Assembly (NCBI RefSeq): GCF_002154505.1
Contig: NZ_MUBM01000017.1
Coordinates: 1-64,000, forward strand
DNA from: Streptomyces carpinensis
GTDB taxonomy: Bacteria; Actinomycetota; Actinomycetes; Streptomycetales; Streptomycetaceae
Direction: 5' to 3'
Length of the DNA stretch: 64,000 nt
Shown: piece after piece, positions 26,559-36,173 of the stretch
Position numbering within the stretch: position 1 is the stretch's first letter
How the letters are laid out: every line of letters starts with the position of its first letter
Program-made: the position numbers and the translations under genes
Notes under the pieces: generated by a model
Told to the model about the DNA's origin: nothing
The model's input: only the letters and a program-made list of their open reading frames with translations
Databases searched by the model: none

Positions 26559-27023
26559 ATGGGCACACACACAGTGAGGGCAGCAGTCACACTGGGTGCC
26601 GCCGCACTGCTCAGTGCGGGTCTGGCCACGGCCTCCGCCGCACCGGCGGCACAGTCGTCAGCGACGCCGGAGCACGCGAAGCCACCGCGGCCCGTACTCG
26701 TCGACTGCTTCTGGAAACCGCAGGCGCGCCCCGACGCGTTCATCCTCGCCTGCGGTGACGCCAACAGCCGTCTCGCCTCGCTGCACTGGTCGGCGTGGAA
26801 CGCCAGGTCCGCGGTGGCCCGGGGCGTCAACTTCGTCAACGACTGCAAGCCGTACTGCGCGGCCGGCACCTTCCACTCGTATCCGGTCATCGTGCGGCTC
26901 GATCGCCCGGAGCCTTGGAAGAAGAACCCGCAGATGAAGCACTTCACCCGGATGAGCCTGGTGTTCACGGGCGCGCGGCCGGACGGGGCCCCGCGGGTGG
27001 TGACCTACCCTCTGTGGAACTGA
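26559..27023 (+). CDS. Secreted protein of unknown function
   Basis: A 154-aa exported protein. A Sec signal peptide covers about residues 1-29 and ends at ATASAAPA. The mature part has four Cys (DCFW, ACGD, DCKPYC) that could form two disulfides, plus a conserved-looking C-terminal beta region. GGGAG 5 bases before ATG 26559 fixes the start. It resembles small extracellular proteins frequent in Streptomyces; no enzymatic motif is visible. A hairpin terminator follows. Confidence 0.75.
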   Translation: MGTHTVRAAVTLGAAALLSAGLATASAAPAAQSSATPEHAKPPRPVLVDCFWKPQARPDAFILACGDANSRLASLHWSAWNARSAVARGVNFVNDCKPYCAAGTFHSYPVIVRLDRPEPWKKNPQMKHFTRMSLVFTGARPDGAPRVVTYPLWN

Positions 27024-27084
27024 CATCGCGGTGACTCCCACTTGTGGGACCGACCTCCCTCGTCGGACCGAGGTGATGTGGGGC

Positions 27085-27108
27085 GGGTGCCCGCGAAAGC
27101 GGGCACCC
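27085..27108. terminator. Bidirectional hairpin terminator with GAAA tetraloop
   Basis: GGGTGCCCGC and GCGGGCACCC pair perfectly over 10 bp around GAAA. It sits between two convergent genes ending at 27023 and 27116. Confidence 0.85.
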
Positions 27109-27115
27109 CGTGTCG

Positions 27116-28096
<981 letters not shown>

Positions 28097-28422
28097 GCCG
28101 GTGCTCCATCCTGGCCGGTGCCGCTGCGCACGCTACCGGCCGCCGTCTGGTCGGGTGCCGAGAACCTGGACGATGCGTCCAGGACATGGGACGAGCAGTC
28201 TAGATCGGTGGCCCGGCACGGCGTTCCGGCAGCCTGGGGGCGCTGCGCACATCGCGTCGTCCCGACAGCCGGACCCGTCGGGCTGCCGGCGTGTTTTCTC
28301 CTGCTGTTTCGCCGTCTCCACGGATGGAACCCGGAGGAGTCAACGGATGGAACCCTGAGAACCCGTCGGTACCCGAGTCAGGACCGCCCCACCGCACCAC
28401 CACGACCCAGGGAGCGCCCGGG
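28097..28422. other. Intergenic region with a short direct repeat
   Basis: No gene is seen in these 326 bases between divergent genes. The 13-mer ACGGATGGAACCC occurs at 28320-28332 and 28343-28355, with a 23-base period, just upstream of the gene at 28423. It could be a regulator half-site pair. Confidence 0.4.
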
Positions 28423-28875
28423 ATGCACTCGATCACCAAAGGCCTGCTGGCAGGCGCCGCGGGCACTCTCGCACTCGACACGGCGAGTTACGGCGACATG
28501 CTGCTGCGCGGCCGGGCCGCCAGCGAGGTCCCGGCCCAGGTCGTGGGCCGTGTCGCCGATCGCGCCGGTGTACCACTCGGGGACGGCGAGGAGAAGGACA
28601 ACCGCGCCGAGGCGGCCGGTGCGCTCTTTGGGTACCTCACCGGCATCGGGGCCGGTGCGGCGTACGGGTTGCTCCGTCACCGCAGGGCTCCCCTGCCGAA
28701 CTGGGTGGCCGGGCCGCTGCTCGGCGCCGCCGTCATGGTGGGCGCCAACGGCCCGGCCACCGTCCTGCGGCTGACCGACCCCACCTCCTGGGACCTGACG
28801 TCATGGGTGTCCGACGTCGTACCGCACCTGGCGTACGGCCTGACGGCAGCCGCGGCCTACCGGGCGCTGGGCTGA
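28423..28875 (+). CDS. Small membrane protein
   Basis: A 150-aa protein with three or four membrane helices (AGAAGTLALDTASYGDML, ALFGYLTGIGAGAAYGLL, VAGPLLGAAVMVGANGP, a C-terminal helix). AGGGAG 8 bases before ATG 28423 supports the start. The next gene begins 52 bases later and may be cotranscribed. I recognise no family and assign no function. Confidence 0.7.
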   Translation: MHSITKGLLAGAAGTLALDTASYGDMLLRGRAASEVPAQVVGRVADRAGVPLGDGEEKDNRAEAAGALFGYLTGIGAGAAYGLLRHRRAPLPNWVAGPLLGAAVMVGANGPATVLRLTDPTSWDLTSWVSDVVPHLAYGLTAAAAYRALG

Positions 28876-28927
28876 ACGGACGGACCGGCCGGCCACTCCG
28901 GAAGAACCACAAGGACAGGAACGAGCC

Positions 28928-30166
28928 GTGACGCTGCGCATCGGGGCGGAGGAGGAGTTCCACCTGCTGGACGCTCGCAGCGGCCTGCTGGTGTCGCGCG
29001 CCCGCGCGGTGCTCGACCGGCTGCCCGGGCACGGATTCGGGCCCGAATTCCGTCAGTGCGTCGTGGAGAGCAACAGCGGGGTGCACGAAACGCTCGACGG
29101 TCTCCGCGCCGACCTGGCCTCCTCCCGGCGCCGCCTGCACGCCGCGGCCGCCCAGCTGGGCCTCGCGCCGGTGGCCGCCGGTACCGTGCCGTTGGCCCGG
29201 CTCGGCTCGCGCGACGAGGTCACCGACGCTCCCCGCTACCGGCACATGGCCGACGAGTACCGCCGGGTCGCCGACGAGCAGCTGATCTGCAGCGCGCAGG
29301 TGCACGTCGACGTACCCGACCGGGACACGGCGGTACGCGCCATGTGCCGGGTCTCGCCCTGGCTGGCGCCCCTGCTCGCGCTGTCGGCGAGTTCGCCCTT
29401 CTGGCTCGGCGGGGACACCGGTTACGCCAGCTGGCGGACGATGGTGTGGCAGCGCTGGCCCACCGCCGGACCGGCCGGGTGCTACTCCGGTGCCGCCGAC
29501 TACGACGCGGCACTGGAGGAGCTGATCGGCTCGGGCGTCATCACCGACCCGGGAATGGTCTACTACGACGTACGGCCCTCGGCGCACCAGAGCACGCTGG
29601 AGCTGCGGATCTGCGACGCCTGCCCTCGGGTGGAGACGGTCGTCCTGGTCGCCGGGCTCTTCCGGGCCCTGGTCCACGACGCGTGCGTGCGGCCGGCCCG
29701 CCGGGTCGGCCCCTCGTGCGGCGGCCACCACGAATGGCTGCGGGCCGCCGCCTGGCGAGCCGCCCGCTCCGGCCTCGAAGGCCCGCTGGTCGACCCGGTC
29801 ACCCGGCGCGCGGTCCCCGCCCGCGTGGCCCTGGCGGGCATGCTGGCCCGGCTGCGCCCGGCGCTGGAGGCGTCCGGCGACTGGGAGACCGTGCACGAAC
29901 TGCTGGACCGGGCCCTGGCCGACGGCAGCGCCGCGCGCCGGCTGCGGCGGGCCGCCGAGAGCGGGGGCCTGCGCGCCGCGGTCCGTCTGCTGATCACCGA
30001 GACCCGCGGCGACACGCTGCCGGTGAGTGCTTCGGCGCCGACGGGCCCGGCTGATCCTCTGTCCTCGACCACGCGGTGTCCGAGGAGTGACGATGTGGAA
30101 GCCGAAGAAGCGCGAGGAGCGCGAACAGCGGGAGAAGCGCGCAAGGAGGCGCCGACGACCCGTTGA
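28928..30166 (+). CDS. YbdK-type carboxylate-amine ligase (glutamate-cysteine ligase 2 family)
   Basis: A 412-aa protein of the glutamate-cysteine ligase 2/YbdK family. The N-terminal IGAEEEFHLLD (about residues 5-15) binds ATP/metal and HVDVPD, RPSAHQSTLELRICD continue the active site. The expected reaction is ATP-dependent gamma-glutamyl amide formation; the substrate is uncertain. The last ~45 residues are low in complexity and overlap the next gene by 74 bases, so the original C-terminus may have been shorter. Start GTG 28928 follows AAGGACAGGA. Confidence 0.82.
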   Translation: MTLRIGAEEEFHLLDARSGLLVSRARAVLDRLPGHGFGPEFRQCVVESNSGVHETLDGLRADLASSRRRLHAAAAQLGLAPVAAGTVPLARLGSRDEVTDAPRYRHMADEYRRVADEQLICSAQVHVDVPDRDTAVRAMCRVSPWLAPLLALSASSPFWLGGDTGYASWRTMVWQRWPTAGPAGCYSGAADYDAALEELIGSGVITDPGMVYYDVRPSAHQSTLELRICDACPRVETVVLVAGLFRALVHDACVRPARRVGPSCGGHHEWLRAAAWRAARSGLEGPLVDPVTRRAVPARVALAGMLARLRPALEASGDWETVHELLDRALADGSAARRLRRAAESGGLRAAVRLLITETRGDTLPVSASAPTGPADPLSSTTRCPRSDDVEAEEARGARTAGEARKEAPTTR

Positions 30167-30521
30167 GTCGCTGCCGTTGGAGTTGTGCGACCTGTGCGCC
30201 GTGACCTTCCCGGTGGACGAGGCGGTGCGCGGATACGTGCCCGACTCCTCCTATGTCCATCCCACGCACGACTGGTTCGACGGGCTGCGTCCCGTCATCA
30301 CGTGCAGTGACGCCCACTTGGAGGTGATCCGGGACCGGTACCGGCTGCGCCCCTTCGTCCAGGAGGAGTTCTGGGCGGCCAAGATCGAGCGCGCCCTGAG
30401 CGGTGACACGCCGGTGCTCACCATGGAGCAGCTCGGCTGCCGCACCGGACTGCAGGCCCCGGAGATCCGGCGCGGCATCGCCTGGCACAACGAGCACCGT
30501 GGGGAGGAGACACCGCACTGA
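30093..30521 (+). CDS. Conserved-type hypothetical protein with Cys motif
   Basis: A 142-aa protein with a very basic N-terminus (KKREEREQREKRARRRRR) and then LELCDLCAV, possibly half of a metal site, followed by a mixed helical domain with a GCRTGL turn. GAGGAG at 30082-30087 sits 5 bases before ATG 30093, a strong start even though it lies inside the preceding ligase gene. The function is unknown; nucleic-acid binding is possible from the basic tail. Confidence 0.65.
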   Translation: MWKPKKREEREQREKRARRRRRPVESLPLELCDLCAVTFPVDEAVRGYVPDSSYVHPTHDWFDGLRPVITCSDAHLEVIRDRYRLRPFVQEEFWAAKIERALSGDTPVLTMEQLGCRTGLQAPEIRRGIAWHNEHRGEETPH

Positions 30522-30657
30522 CGCGCCGCGCACCCGCGCTTCACGCGGCGGGCCGCCTCGAGCGCCGTTTCGGACGCGCGCCGTGCGGGCACCCGTGCCA
30601 GGCTCGTTGAGGAGCACGGGACGGTGGCGCGCGCGGCGGCAGAAAGGCGGGCAGGGC

Positions 30658-32295
30658 GTGGCGGAGTCCTACGAACGCCTCTGGTCGCCGCCCTCCCGCG
30701 GCGAGCGGGTGGCGGCCGCGCTGGACAAGCGGATGCCGCTGAGCGCTACGGGCAAGCAGTTCCTGCGCAAGGCGTTCCCGGACCACTGGTCGTTCCTGCT
30801 CGGCGAGATCGCGCTGTACTGCCTGCTCGTCCTGGTGGTCACCGGCGTCTTTCTGAGCTTCTTCTTCCATCCGGACATGACGGAGCAGCCGTACACCGGT
30901 TCCTACGCGCCCTTGCACGGCAGGATGACGTCGCAGGCGTACGCATCGGTGCTGCACATCAGCTTCGACGTCCGCGGCGGCCTGCTGCTGCGGCAGATCC
31001 ACCACTGGGCGGCGCTGGTGTTCGTCGCGGCGATCGGGGTGCATCTGCTGCGGATCTTCCTCACCGGTGCCTTCCGCCGGCCCAGGGAAGTCAACTGGAC
31101 GATCGGCGTGACACTGTTCGGGCTGGCCCTGCTGGAGGGCTTCTGCGGCTACTCGCTCCCCGACGACCTGCTGTCCGGTACGGGTCTGCGCACGGCCCAG
31201 GGCATCATGCTGTCGATCCCGGTCGTCGGAACGTACCTCCAGTTCTTCGTCTTCGGCGGCCAGTTCCCCGGGCACGAGATCATCCCGCGCATGTACGTGT
31301 TCCACATCCTGCTGCTGCCGGGCCTGCTCCTCGCGCTCGTCGGCGTCCACCTGGGGTTCGTCGTGCACCACAAGCACACCCACTGGGCGAAGCCCGGCCA
31401 CACCAATCGCAACGTGGTCGGCAAGCCCATGGTCCCCCAGTACTCGGCGAAGTCCATCGGCCTGTTCTTCACCCTGACGGGCGTACTGGCCCTGATGAGT
31501 GCGCTGATGCAGATCAACCCGGTGTGGTCCTTCGGCCCCTACCGCGCCGACCACGTCTCCCTGGACGCCCAGCCGGACTGGTATGTGGGCTTCCTGGAAG
31601 GCGCGCTGCGCCTGATGCCGGCCGCGGAGACGAACGTCGCCGGGCACACCGTCGTGTGGGACGTGTTCCTGCCGGGCGTCGTCCTGCCCACGACGGTCTT
31701 CGTCGTCCTGTACGCCTATCCCTTCTTCGAGCGGTGGGTCACGGGCCCCACGCCGGAGCGGCACCTGTGCGACCGGCCGCGCAACCAGCCCACGCGCACG
31801 GCCCTGGGGGTCGCGGCCGTCTCGGTGTACGCGGTGCTGCTCATGGCGGGCGGTCAGGACGTCCTGTCGTACGTGTTCCACGCACCCTTCGAAGTGCTGA
31901 CGTACTCCTTCCGGGCGCTGCTGTTCGTGCTGCCCGTGGTGGCCTACCACCTCACCAAGCGGGCGTGCCTCGGCCTGCAGGCGGCCGACCGGCGCCGCCT
32001 GACGGAGGGTCGGGCCACGGCCGAGGTGCGGCGCACCCCGGGCGGCGGTTACCAGGTGGTGCGCACGCCCCTGTCCGGAGCGGAGGCGTACCGCATCCTC
32101 GTGCGCGACGAACCGCGGCCCCGCGCGCACGGGACGGAGGTGTGGCGCTGGTTCCGCAAGCACCGGATCCGCAACGCCCTGAGCCGGTGGTACTTCGCCC
32201 AGCGGGTGGAACTGCCCACCACCGAGTGGCAGCGCAAGCGCATCGAGGTGGCGCGGGCCGCCCCGGAAGAGGCCCAGAACAGCGGCGAGAGCTGA
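30658..32295 (+). CDS. QcrB-like cytochrome b, orphan paralogue
   Basis: A 545-aa cytochrome b of the actinobacterial QcrB type. Haem His pairs are visible in ISFDVRGGLLLRQIHHW with GVHLLR, and in FHILLLPG with GVHLGFVVHH. GAAAGG at 30642-30647 is 10 bases before GTG 30658. No qcrA (Rieske) or qcrC is adjacent; instead a four-cluster Fe-S protein and an NrfD-type subunit follow directly. It may be the quinone-linked haem subunit of a formate dehydrogenase complex, or feed the alternative oxidase downstream; both are inference from context. Confidence 0.88.
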   Translation: MAESYERLWSPPSRGERVAAALDKRMPLSATGKQFLRKAFPDHWSFLLGEIALYCLLVLVVTGVFLSFFFHPDMTEQPYTGSYAPLHGRMTSQAYASVLHISFDVRGGLLLRQIHHWAALVFVAAIGVHLLRIFLTGAFRRPREVNWTIGVTLFGLALLEGFCGYSLPDDLLSGTGLRTAQGIMLSIPVVGTYLQFFVFGGQFPGHEIIPRMYVFHILLLPGLLLALVGVHLGFVVHHKHTHWAKPGHTNRNVVGKPMVPQYSAKSIGLFFTLTGVLALMSALMQINPVWSFGPYRADHVSLDAQPDWYVGFLEGALRLMPAAETNVAGHTVVWDVFLPGVVLPTTVFVVLYAYPFFERWVTGPTPERHLCDRPRNQPTRTALGVAAVSVYAVLLMAGGQDVLSYVFHAPFEVLTYSFRALLFVLPVVAYHLTKRACLGLQAADRRRLTEGRATAEVRRTPGGGYQVVRTPLSGAEAYRILVRDEPRPRAHGTEVWRWFRKHRIRNALSRWYFAQRVELPTTEWQRKRIEVARAAPEEAQNSGES

Positions 32296-32312
32296 GCTAA
32301 GGAGGTCGGAGC

Positions 32313-33362
32313 ATGACCGAGGGCAAGACCACGGCCGTGAACGCGGCGGGCGGCGATCCGCCCCCGTCCAGGAAGCTGTTCTCCGGGCCGCAGCCGAACG
32401 TGGCGCAGGCCGCCGGTTACCCCGACGCGCCGCCGCGCATGGGCTTCTTCACCGACACCTCCGTCTGCATCGGCTGCAAGGCCTGCGAAGTGGCGTGCAA
32501 GGAGTGGAACTCCGTGCCGGAGGACGGCCTGGAGCTGACCGGCATGTCCTACGACAACACCCAGGGGCTGGGCGCGGACACCTGGCGGCATGTGGCCTTC
32601 ATCGAGCAGCGCAAGCCGCTGGGCGGCCAGGAACCCGGCGTCGACCACAGCGGTTTCGACGTGTTCGAGGCAGCCCGCAACCTCGGCAGTTCCCCTGCCT
32701 CCCCCGGCCCCGGGGCCACCGCTCCCTCACCCGAGTCGGCGCCCGCGGGGGCGCCGGCCGGGTCGATCTCCCCGGTGTCGCCCGACGGGCGGACCGAGCT
32801 GCGCTGGTTGATGTCCTCCGACGTGTGCAAGCACTGCACGCACGCGGCCTGCCTCGACGTCTGCCCCACGGGGGCGCTGTTCCGCACCGAGTTCGGCACG
32901 GTGGTGGTGCAGGAGGACGTGTGCAACGGCTGCGGGTACTGCGTGCCCGCCTGCCCGTACGGGGTCATCGACCAGCGCAAGGAGGACGGCCGGGTCTGGA
33001 AGTGCACGCTGTGCTACGACCGGCTCGGTGTCGGCATGGAACCGGCCTGCGCCAAGTCCTGCCCCACCGATTCCATCCAGTTCGGCCCGCTGGAGGAGCT
33101 GCGCGAGCGGGCCGCTGCCCGGGTGGCGCAGCTGCACGCGGCCGGTGTCACCGATGCCCGGCTGTACGGCGAGAGCCCGGACGACGGGGTGGGTGGTGAC
33201 GGAGCGTTCTTCCTGCTGCTCGACGAACCCGAGGTCTACGGCCTGCCGCCGGACCCGGTGGTCACCACCCGGGACCTGCCGGCGATGTGGAAGCACGCGG
33301 CGATGGCCGCGGCCTCGCTCGCCGCGCTGGGCTTCGCCAGTTTCGTCAGGAGGCCCCGATGA
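32313..33362 (+). CDS. fdhB: Formate dehydrogenase Fe-S subunit (FdhB/FdnH-like)
   Basis: A 349-aa electron-transfer subunit with sixteen Cys in four [4Fe-4S] motifs: CIGCKACEVAC, CKHCTHAACLDVC, CNGCGYCVPAC and CTLC with CAKSC. A Pro/Ser/Ala-rich insert (about residues 128-155) separates clusters one and two. A C-terminal hydrophobic segment (about residues 325-345) could anchor it in the membrane, as in FdnH. AAGGAGG at 32299-32305 precedes ATG 32313. It overlaps the NrfD gene by 4 bases. It should take electrons from the selenocysteine formate dehydrogenase encoded at 39951. Confidence 0.9.
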   Translation: MTEGKTTAVNAAGGDPPPSRKLFSGPQPNVAQAAGYPDAPPRMGFFTDTSVCIGCKACEVACKEWNSVPEDGLELTGMSYDNTQGLGADTWRHVAFIEQRKPLGGQEPGVDHSGFDVFEAARNLGSSPASPGPGATAPSPESAPAGAPAGSISPVSPDGRTELRWLMSSDVCKHCTHAACLDVCPTGALFRTEFGTVVVQEDVCNGCGYCVPACPYGVIDQRKEDGRVWKCTLCYDRLGVGMEPACAKSCPTDSIQFGPLEELRERAAARVAQLHAAGVTDARLYGESPDDGVGGDGAFFLLLDEPEVYGLPPDPVVTTRDLPAMWKHAAMAAASLAALGFASFVRRPR

Positions 33363-34399
33363 GTGAATCGGATGTCACCCGCAAGGGTGTCGAGGGGGCG
33401 CGGCCGGGGCGCGAGGCCCTGACGGGCGCTCGTGCCGGGCGGCGCAGGCGGCGGCGTGGCCGCGGAGAGCAGCCGGTGGTCCCCGACGCCCGGTTCTCGT
33501 CGTACTACGGCAAACCGGTCCTGAACAAGCCCACCTGGAAACCCCTCGACATCGCCGGTTACCTCTACCTCGGCGGTCTGGCCGGCGGGGCGTCGCTGCT
33601 GGCGGCGGGCGCCCACGCCACCGGGCGCCCGGACCTGGCGCGCGTGACGAAGCTGGGTGCGGCAGGCGCCATCACCGTGTCGCTGGGCGCGCTCGTGCAC
33701 GACCTGGGCCGGCCCGCTCGTTTCATCAACATGCTCCGCGTCGTCAAGCCCACTTCGCCGATGAACATGGGCTCGTGGCTGCTGGCCGGGTACGCGCCGC
33801 TGACGATGGCCGCCGCTGCCGCCGATGTGGCCGGCCGCTACCGCCTCGTCGGCGCGGGCGCCACGGCGGCCGCCGCCGCGCTGGGTCCGGCGGTCGCCAC
33901 CTACACCGCGGTGCTGCTCTCCGACACGGCGGTGCCGTCCTGGCACGAGGGCTACCGGGAGTTGCCCTTCGTCTTCGCCGGTTCCGGAGCCAGTGCGGCG
34001 GCAGGCCTGGCGCTGGCCTTCGTGCCGGCTGCCCAGGCCGGTCCGGCTCGCCGCATGGCGGTGCTCGGTGCCGCGCTGGAGCTGGGCGCGTTCCAGCTGA
34101 TGAAGCGGCACATCGGTCTGGCGGCCGAGCCGTTCGAGCAGGGCAGGCCGCACAAGCTGCTGCGGGCCGCGGAAATGCTCACGGCGGGTGGCGCCGCGCT
34201 GGCGGCGTACGCGGGTGCGGGCGCGGGTCCGCGTGCCGGGTGGCGGGGCAGGGCGCCGGCGGTCGCGGCCGGGCTGGCCCTGCTGACCGGTTCCGCCGCA
34301 CTGCGGTTCGGGGTGTTCCACGCCGGGGTGCACTCGGCGGAGGACCCGAAGTACACGGTCGTACCTCAGCGGGAGCGGATGCGGGCCCGCGCCGGCTGA
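33359..34399 (+). CDS. NrfD/PsrC-type membrane subunit
   Basis: A 346-aa NrfD-family protein. A basic cytoplasmic N-terminus (residues 1-40) precedes eight or nine hydrophobic segments, with GGLAGGASLLAAG in helix 1 and HDLGRPARFINMLRVVKPTSPM typical of NrfD/PsrC. The family passes electrons between Fe-S subunits and quinone without haem. ATGA overlap with fdhB shows coupling. It is the probable quinone-reactive subunit of the formate dehydrogenase. Confidence 0.9.
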   Translation: MSESDVTRKGVEGARPGREALTGARAGRRRRRRGRGEQPVVPDARFSSYYGKPVLNKPTWKPLDIAGYLYLGGLAGGASLLAAGAHATGRPDLARVTKLGAAGAITVSLGALVHDLGRPARFINMLRVVKPTSPMNMGSWLLAGYAPLTMAAAAADVAGRYRLVGAGATAAAAALGPAVATYTAVLLSDTAVPSWHEGYRELPFVFAGSGASAAAGLALAFVPAAQAGPARRMAVLGAALELGAFQLMKRHIGLAAEPFEQGRPHKLLRAAEMLTAGGAALAAYAGAGAGPRAGWRGRAPAVAAGLALLTGSAALRFGVFHAGVHSAEDPKYTVVPQRERMRARAG

Positions 34400-34402
34400 C
34401 GA

Positions 34403-34453
34403 GGACCGGCCGGCGCCCTGGCGGGCGGAGCCGAGGGCCTCTCCGGCCGGTCC
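34403..34453. terminator. Inverted repeat between convergent genes
   Basis: GGACCGGCCGG (34403-34413) pairs perfectly with CCGGCCGGTCC (34443-34453) across 29 bases, immediately after the NrfD stop. It probably terminates the cytochrome b-fdhB-nrfD unit. Confidence 0.6.
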
Positions 34454-34598
34454 CGTCGGATCGGTGTGCGGCGTCTGCCTGCGTGCGTCGCGACACGGGG
34501 GGCGCCCACTGCTGGTTGCCGTACCGGCCGTACGAGGGCGCCCGACGGCGCGGCGTGGAGCCGGGCGTCGCGGGCCCGTCGGAGATCTCCAGGCCTCG

Positions 34599-35285
34599 TC
34601 AGGCCCCTCCCAGACGCCGGGCGAGGTCTCGCAGGCCGGTCGCGGCGACGTCGGCGGGACGGAAGGCGGACGGGTAGGGCTGGGGCGTGCGGCTCAGCCA
34701 TGCGGTGCGCAGGCCCGCGCGGGCGGCCCCGTCGACGTCCCAGGGGTGCACCGCCACGAGCATCGCCGAACCGGCCGGCACGCCGGCCGCCCGAACGGCG
34801 TGGGCGTAGGCGGCCGGGTGCGGCTTCCAGCGGCCACCGGCGCCCTGGATGTCCAGATGGGCTTCGAAGCAGTCCGCCAGGCCGGCCTTGGCCAGGACCG
34901 CGCGGGTGGTGTCCGCCGATCCGTTCGTCAGCGTGATCAGCCGGTGCCCGGCCCTGTGCAGGGCGCGTACGCCGTCGGGGACGTCCGGGTGGACCGGCAG
35001 TTCCGGCAGCGCGGCCAGGACGCGCCCGGTCAGGGGCTCGGGGTCCTCGCCGGGCCGATCCCGTGCCAGCAGGGTCCGCAGTCCGTCCGCGGCGACGTCC
35101 GAGAAGGGGGCGTGGCCACCGGCGAGAGTCAGGGCGATACCGTCGCGCAGCACACCGGCGAACCACAGTGGCAGTACGTCGGCCGAGAGCCCCGCCGCGC
35201 CCAGGCAGGCGCCGAGCGGGCTCATGTCGGTGAGGGTTTCGTTGACGTCGAAGACGAGGACGTCCGGGCGGGTGTCAAGGGGCAT
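34599..35285 (-). CDS. HAD-family hydrolase (haloacid dehalogenase type II)
   Basis: A 228-aa HAD hydrolase. Motif I is VFDVNETLTD (about residues 9-18), motif II ITLTNGS, motif III WKPHP and motif IV LVAVHPWDVDGA, the arrangement of type II haloacid dehalogenases, although the substrate may be a phosphate ester. GGAAGG 8 bases before ATG 35285 fixes the start. It overlaps the preceding membrane protein gene by 11 bases, so it is part of the alternative oxidase operon, perhaps by chance. Confidence 0.85.
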   Translation of the reverse strand: MPLDTRPDVLVFDVNETLTDMSPLGACLGAAGLSADVLPLWFAGVLRDGIALTLAGGHAPFSDVAADGLRTLLARDRPGEDPEPLTGRVLAALPELPVHPDVPDGVRALHRAGHRLITLTNGSADTTRAVLAKAGLADCFEAHLDIQGAGGRWKPHPAAYAHAVRAAGVPAGSAMLVAVHPWDVDGAARAGLRTAWLSRTPQPYPSAFRPADVAATGLRDLARRLGGA

Positions 35286-35808
35286 GGGGGCCACCTTCCG
35301 GGGAGGGGACGAGGGTGCGGGCGGCCAGCCGCTCCTCCCGGTTCGCCCAGGACCAGGTGATCGCCGCCGCGGCGACACCGATCGGCAGCATGCCCGCGAT
35401 CATCGCGATCCCCTGCGCCGGCTGACCGGCCGCGACGACGCCGACGGCGGGCAGGTCCAGCAGCGGCGCGGCGAGGAACAGGTACAGGCACCGGCCGGCG
35501 TCACCGAGGCGGTGCCGGGTGCGGGCGAGCACGGGAATCCAGAAGAGCACCGCTGCGGCCAGCAGCACCGGCTCGCTCACCCACGCGCCGCCCGGGAGAC
35601 CGTCGTGCGGCAGGCCGCCGAGCACCACCCCGGCGTGCAGCAGTACCAGCAGCGGCAGGGCGACGCCCGCGGGCACGCTCACCCGCTGCCACAGCGGCGA
35701 GCGCCGGGCGAGCATCAGCACAGCCGGGACCACGGCGGCCGGCACGAAGCCGGAGAGCCCCATCGCGACGACGGACGACAGGGAGGCCGGGTCCGTCGAG
35801 TGGTGCAT
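35275..35808 (-). CDS. Membrane protein resembling CtaG-type oxidase assembly factor
   Basis: A 177-aa protein with four or five membrane helices. The C-terminal pattern CLYLFLAAPLLDLPAVGVVA and a final helix ending in EERLAART resembles the C-terminal half of caa3_CtaG assembly proteins, but the family match is from memory and partial. GGAGG 8-10 bases before ATG 35808 supports the start. It lies directly after the oxidase genes on the same strand, consistent with a role in CuA/CuB assembly. Confidence 0.55.
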   Translation of the reverse strand: MHHSTDPASLSSVVAMGLSGFVPAAVVPAVLMLARRSPLWQRVSVPAGVALPLLVLLHAGVVLGGLPHDGLPGGAWVSEPVLLAAAVLFWIPVLARTRHRLGDAGRCLYLFLAAPLLDLPAVGVVAAGQPAQGIAMIAGMLPIGVAAAAITWSWANREERLAARTLVPSPEGGPHAP

Positions 35809-35813
35809 GCGGA

Positions 35814-36173
35814 TCACCCCTCCGAGGCCGTGGTGCCGTGCAGGGCCAGCGCGATCGCCACGCCGAACAGCGGGACGGCGAGCGCCAGCAGCCACAGGCC
35901 GTAGACGAAGGCCAGCGCGACGAGCGCGCAGCCGAGGGCCACGACCGGTACCGCCCCTGCCCCGCGATCCGGCACCCGGTAACGGACGTGCTGGTCGGGG
36001 CCGGTACGCGAGGAGGCAAGCACGGCCAGCGCGGCCACTTCCAGCAGCGCGACGACACCTCCGTACAGCCAGAAGACCAGGGAACTCTCGCCGTAGATGC
36101 CGAGCACGGCCAGCAGGAGTCCGTTGAGCGCGCCCCAGCCGGCGACGACCACGTACGGCAGATGGCGTTTCAC
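35814..36173 (-). CDS. Small membrane protein of the alternative oxidase unit
   Basis: A 119-aa protein with four hydrophobic segments; a possible analogue of small oxidase subunits such as CtaF. Its GTG overlaps the ctaD2 stop by four bases (GTGA), so it is translationally coupled. No family is recognised with confidence. Confidence 0.65.
   Translation of the reverse strand: MKRHLPYVVVAGWGALNGLLLAVLGIYGESSLVFWLYGGVVALLEVAALAVLASSRTGPDQHVRYRVPDRGAGAVPVVALGCALVALAFVYGLWLLALAVPLFGVAIALALHGTTASEG

Noticed and set aside
30403-30657. Upstream extension of the QcrB-like gene to 30403
   Set aside because: The extension overlaps the preceding gene and is Arg-rich; GTG 30658 has a proper ribosome site and gives the usual family length.
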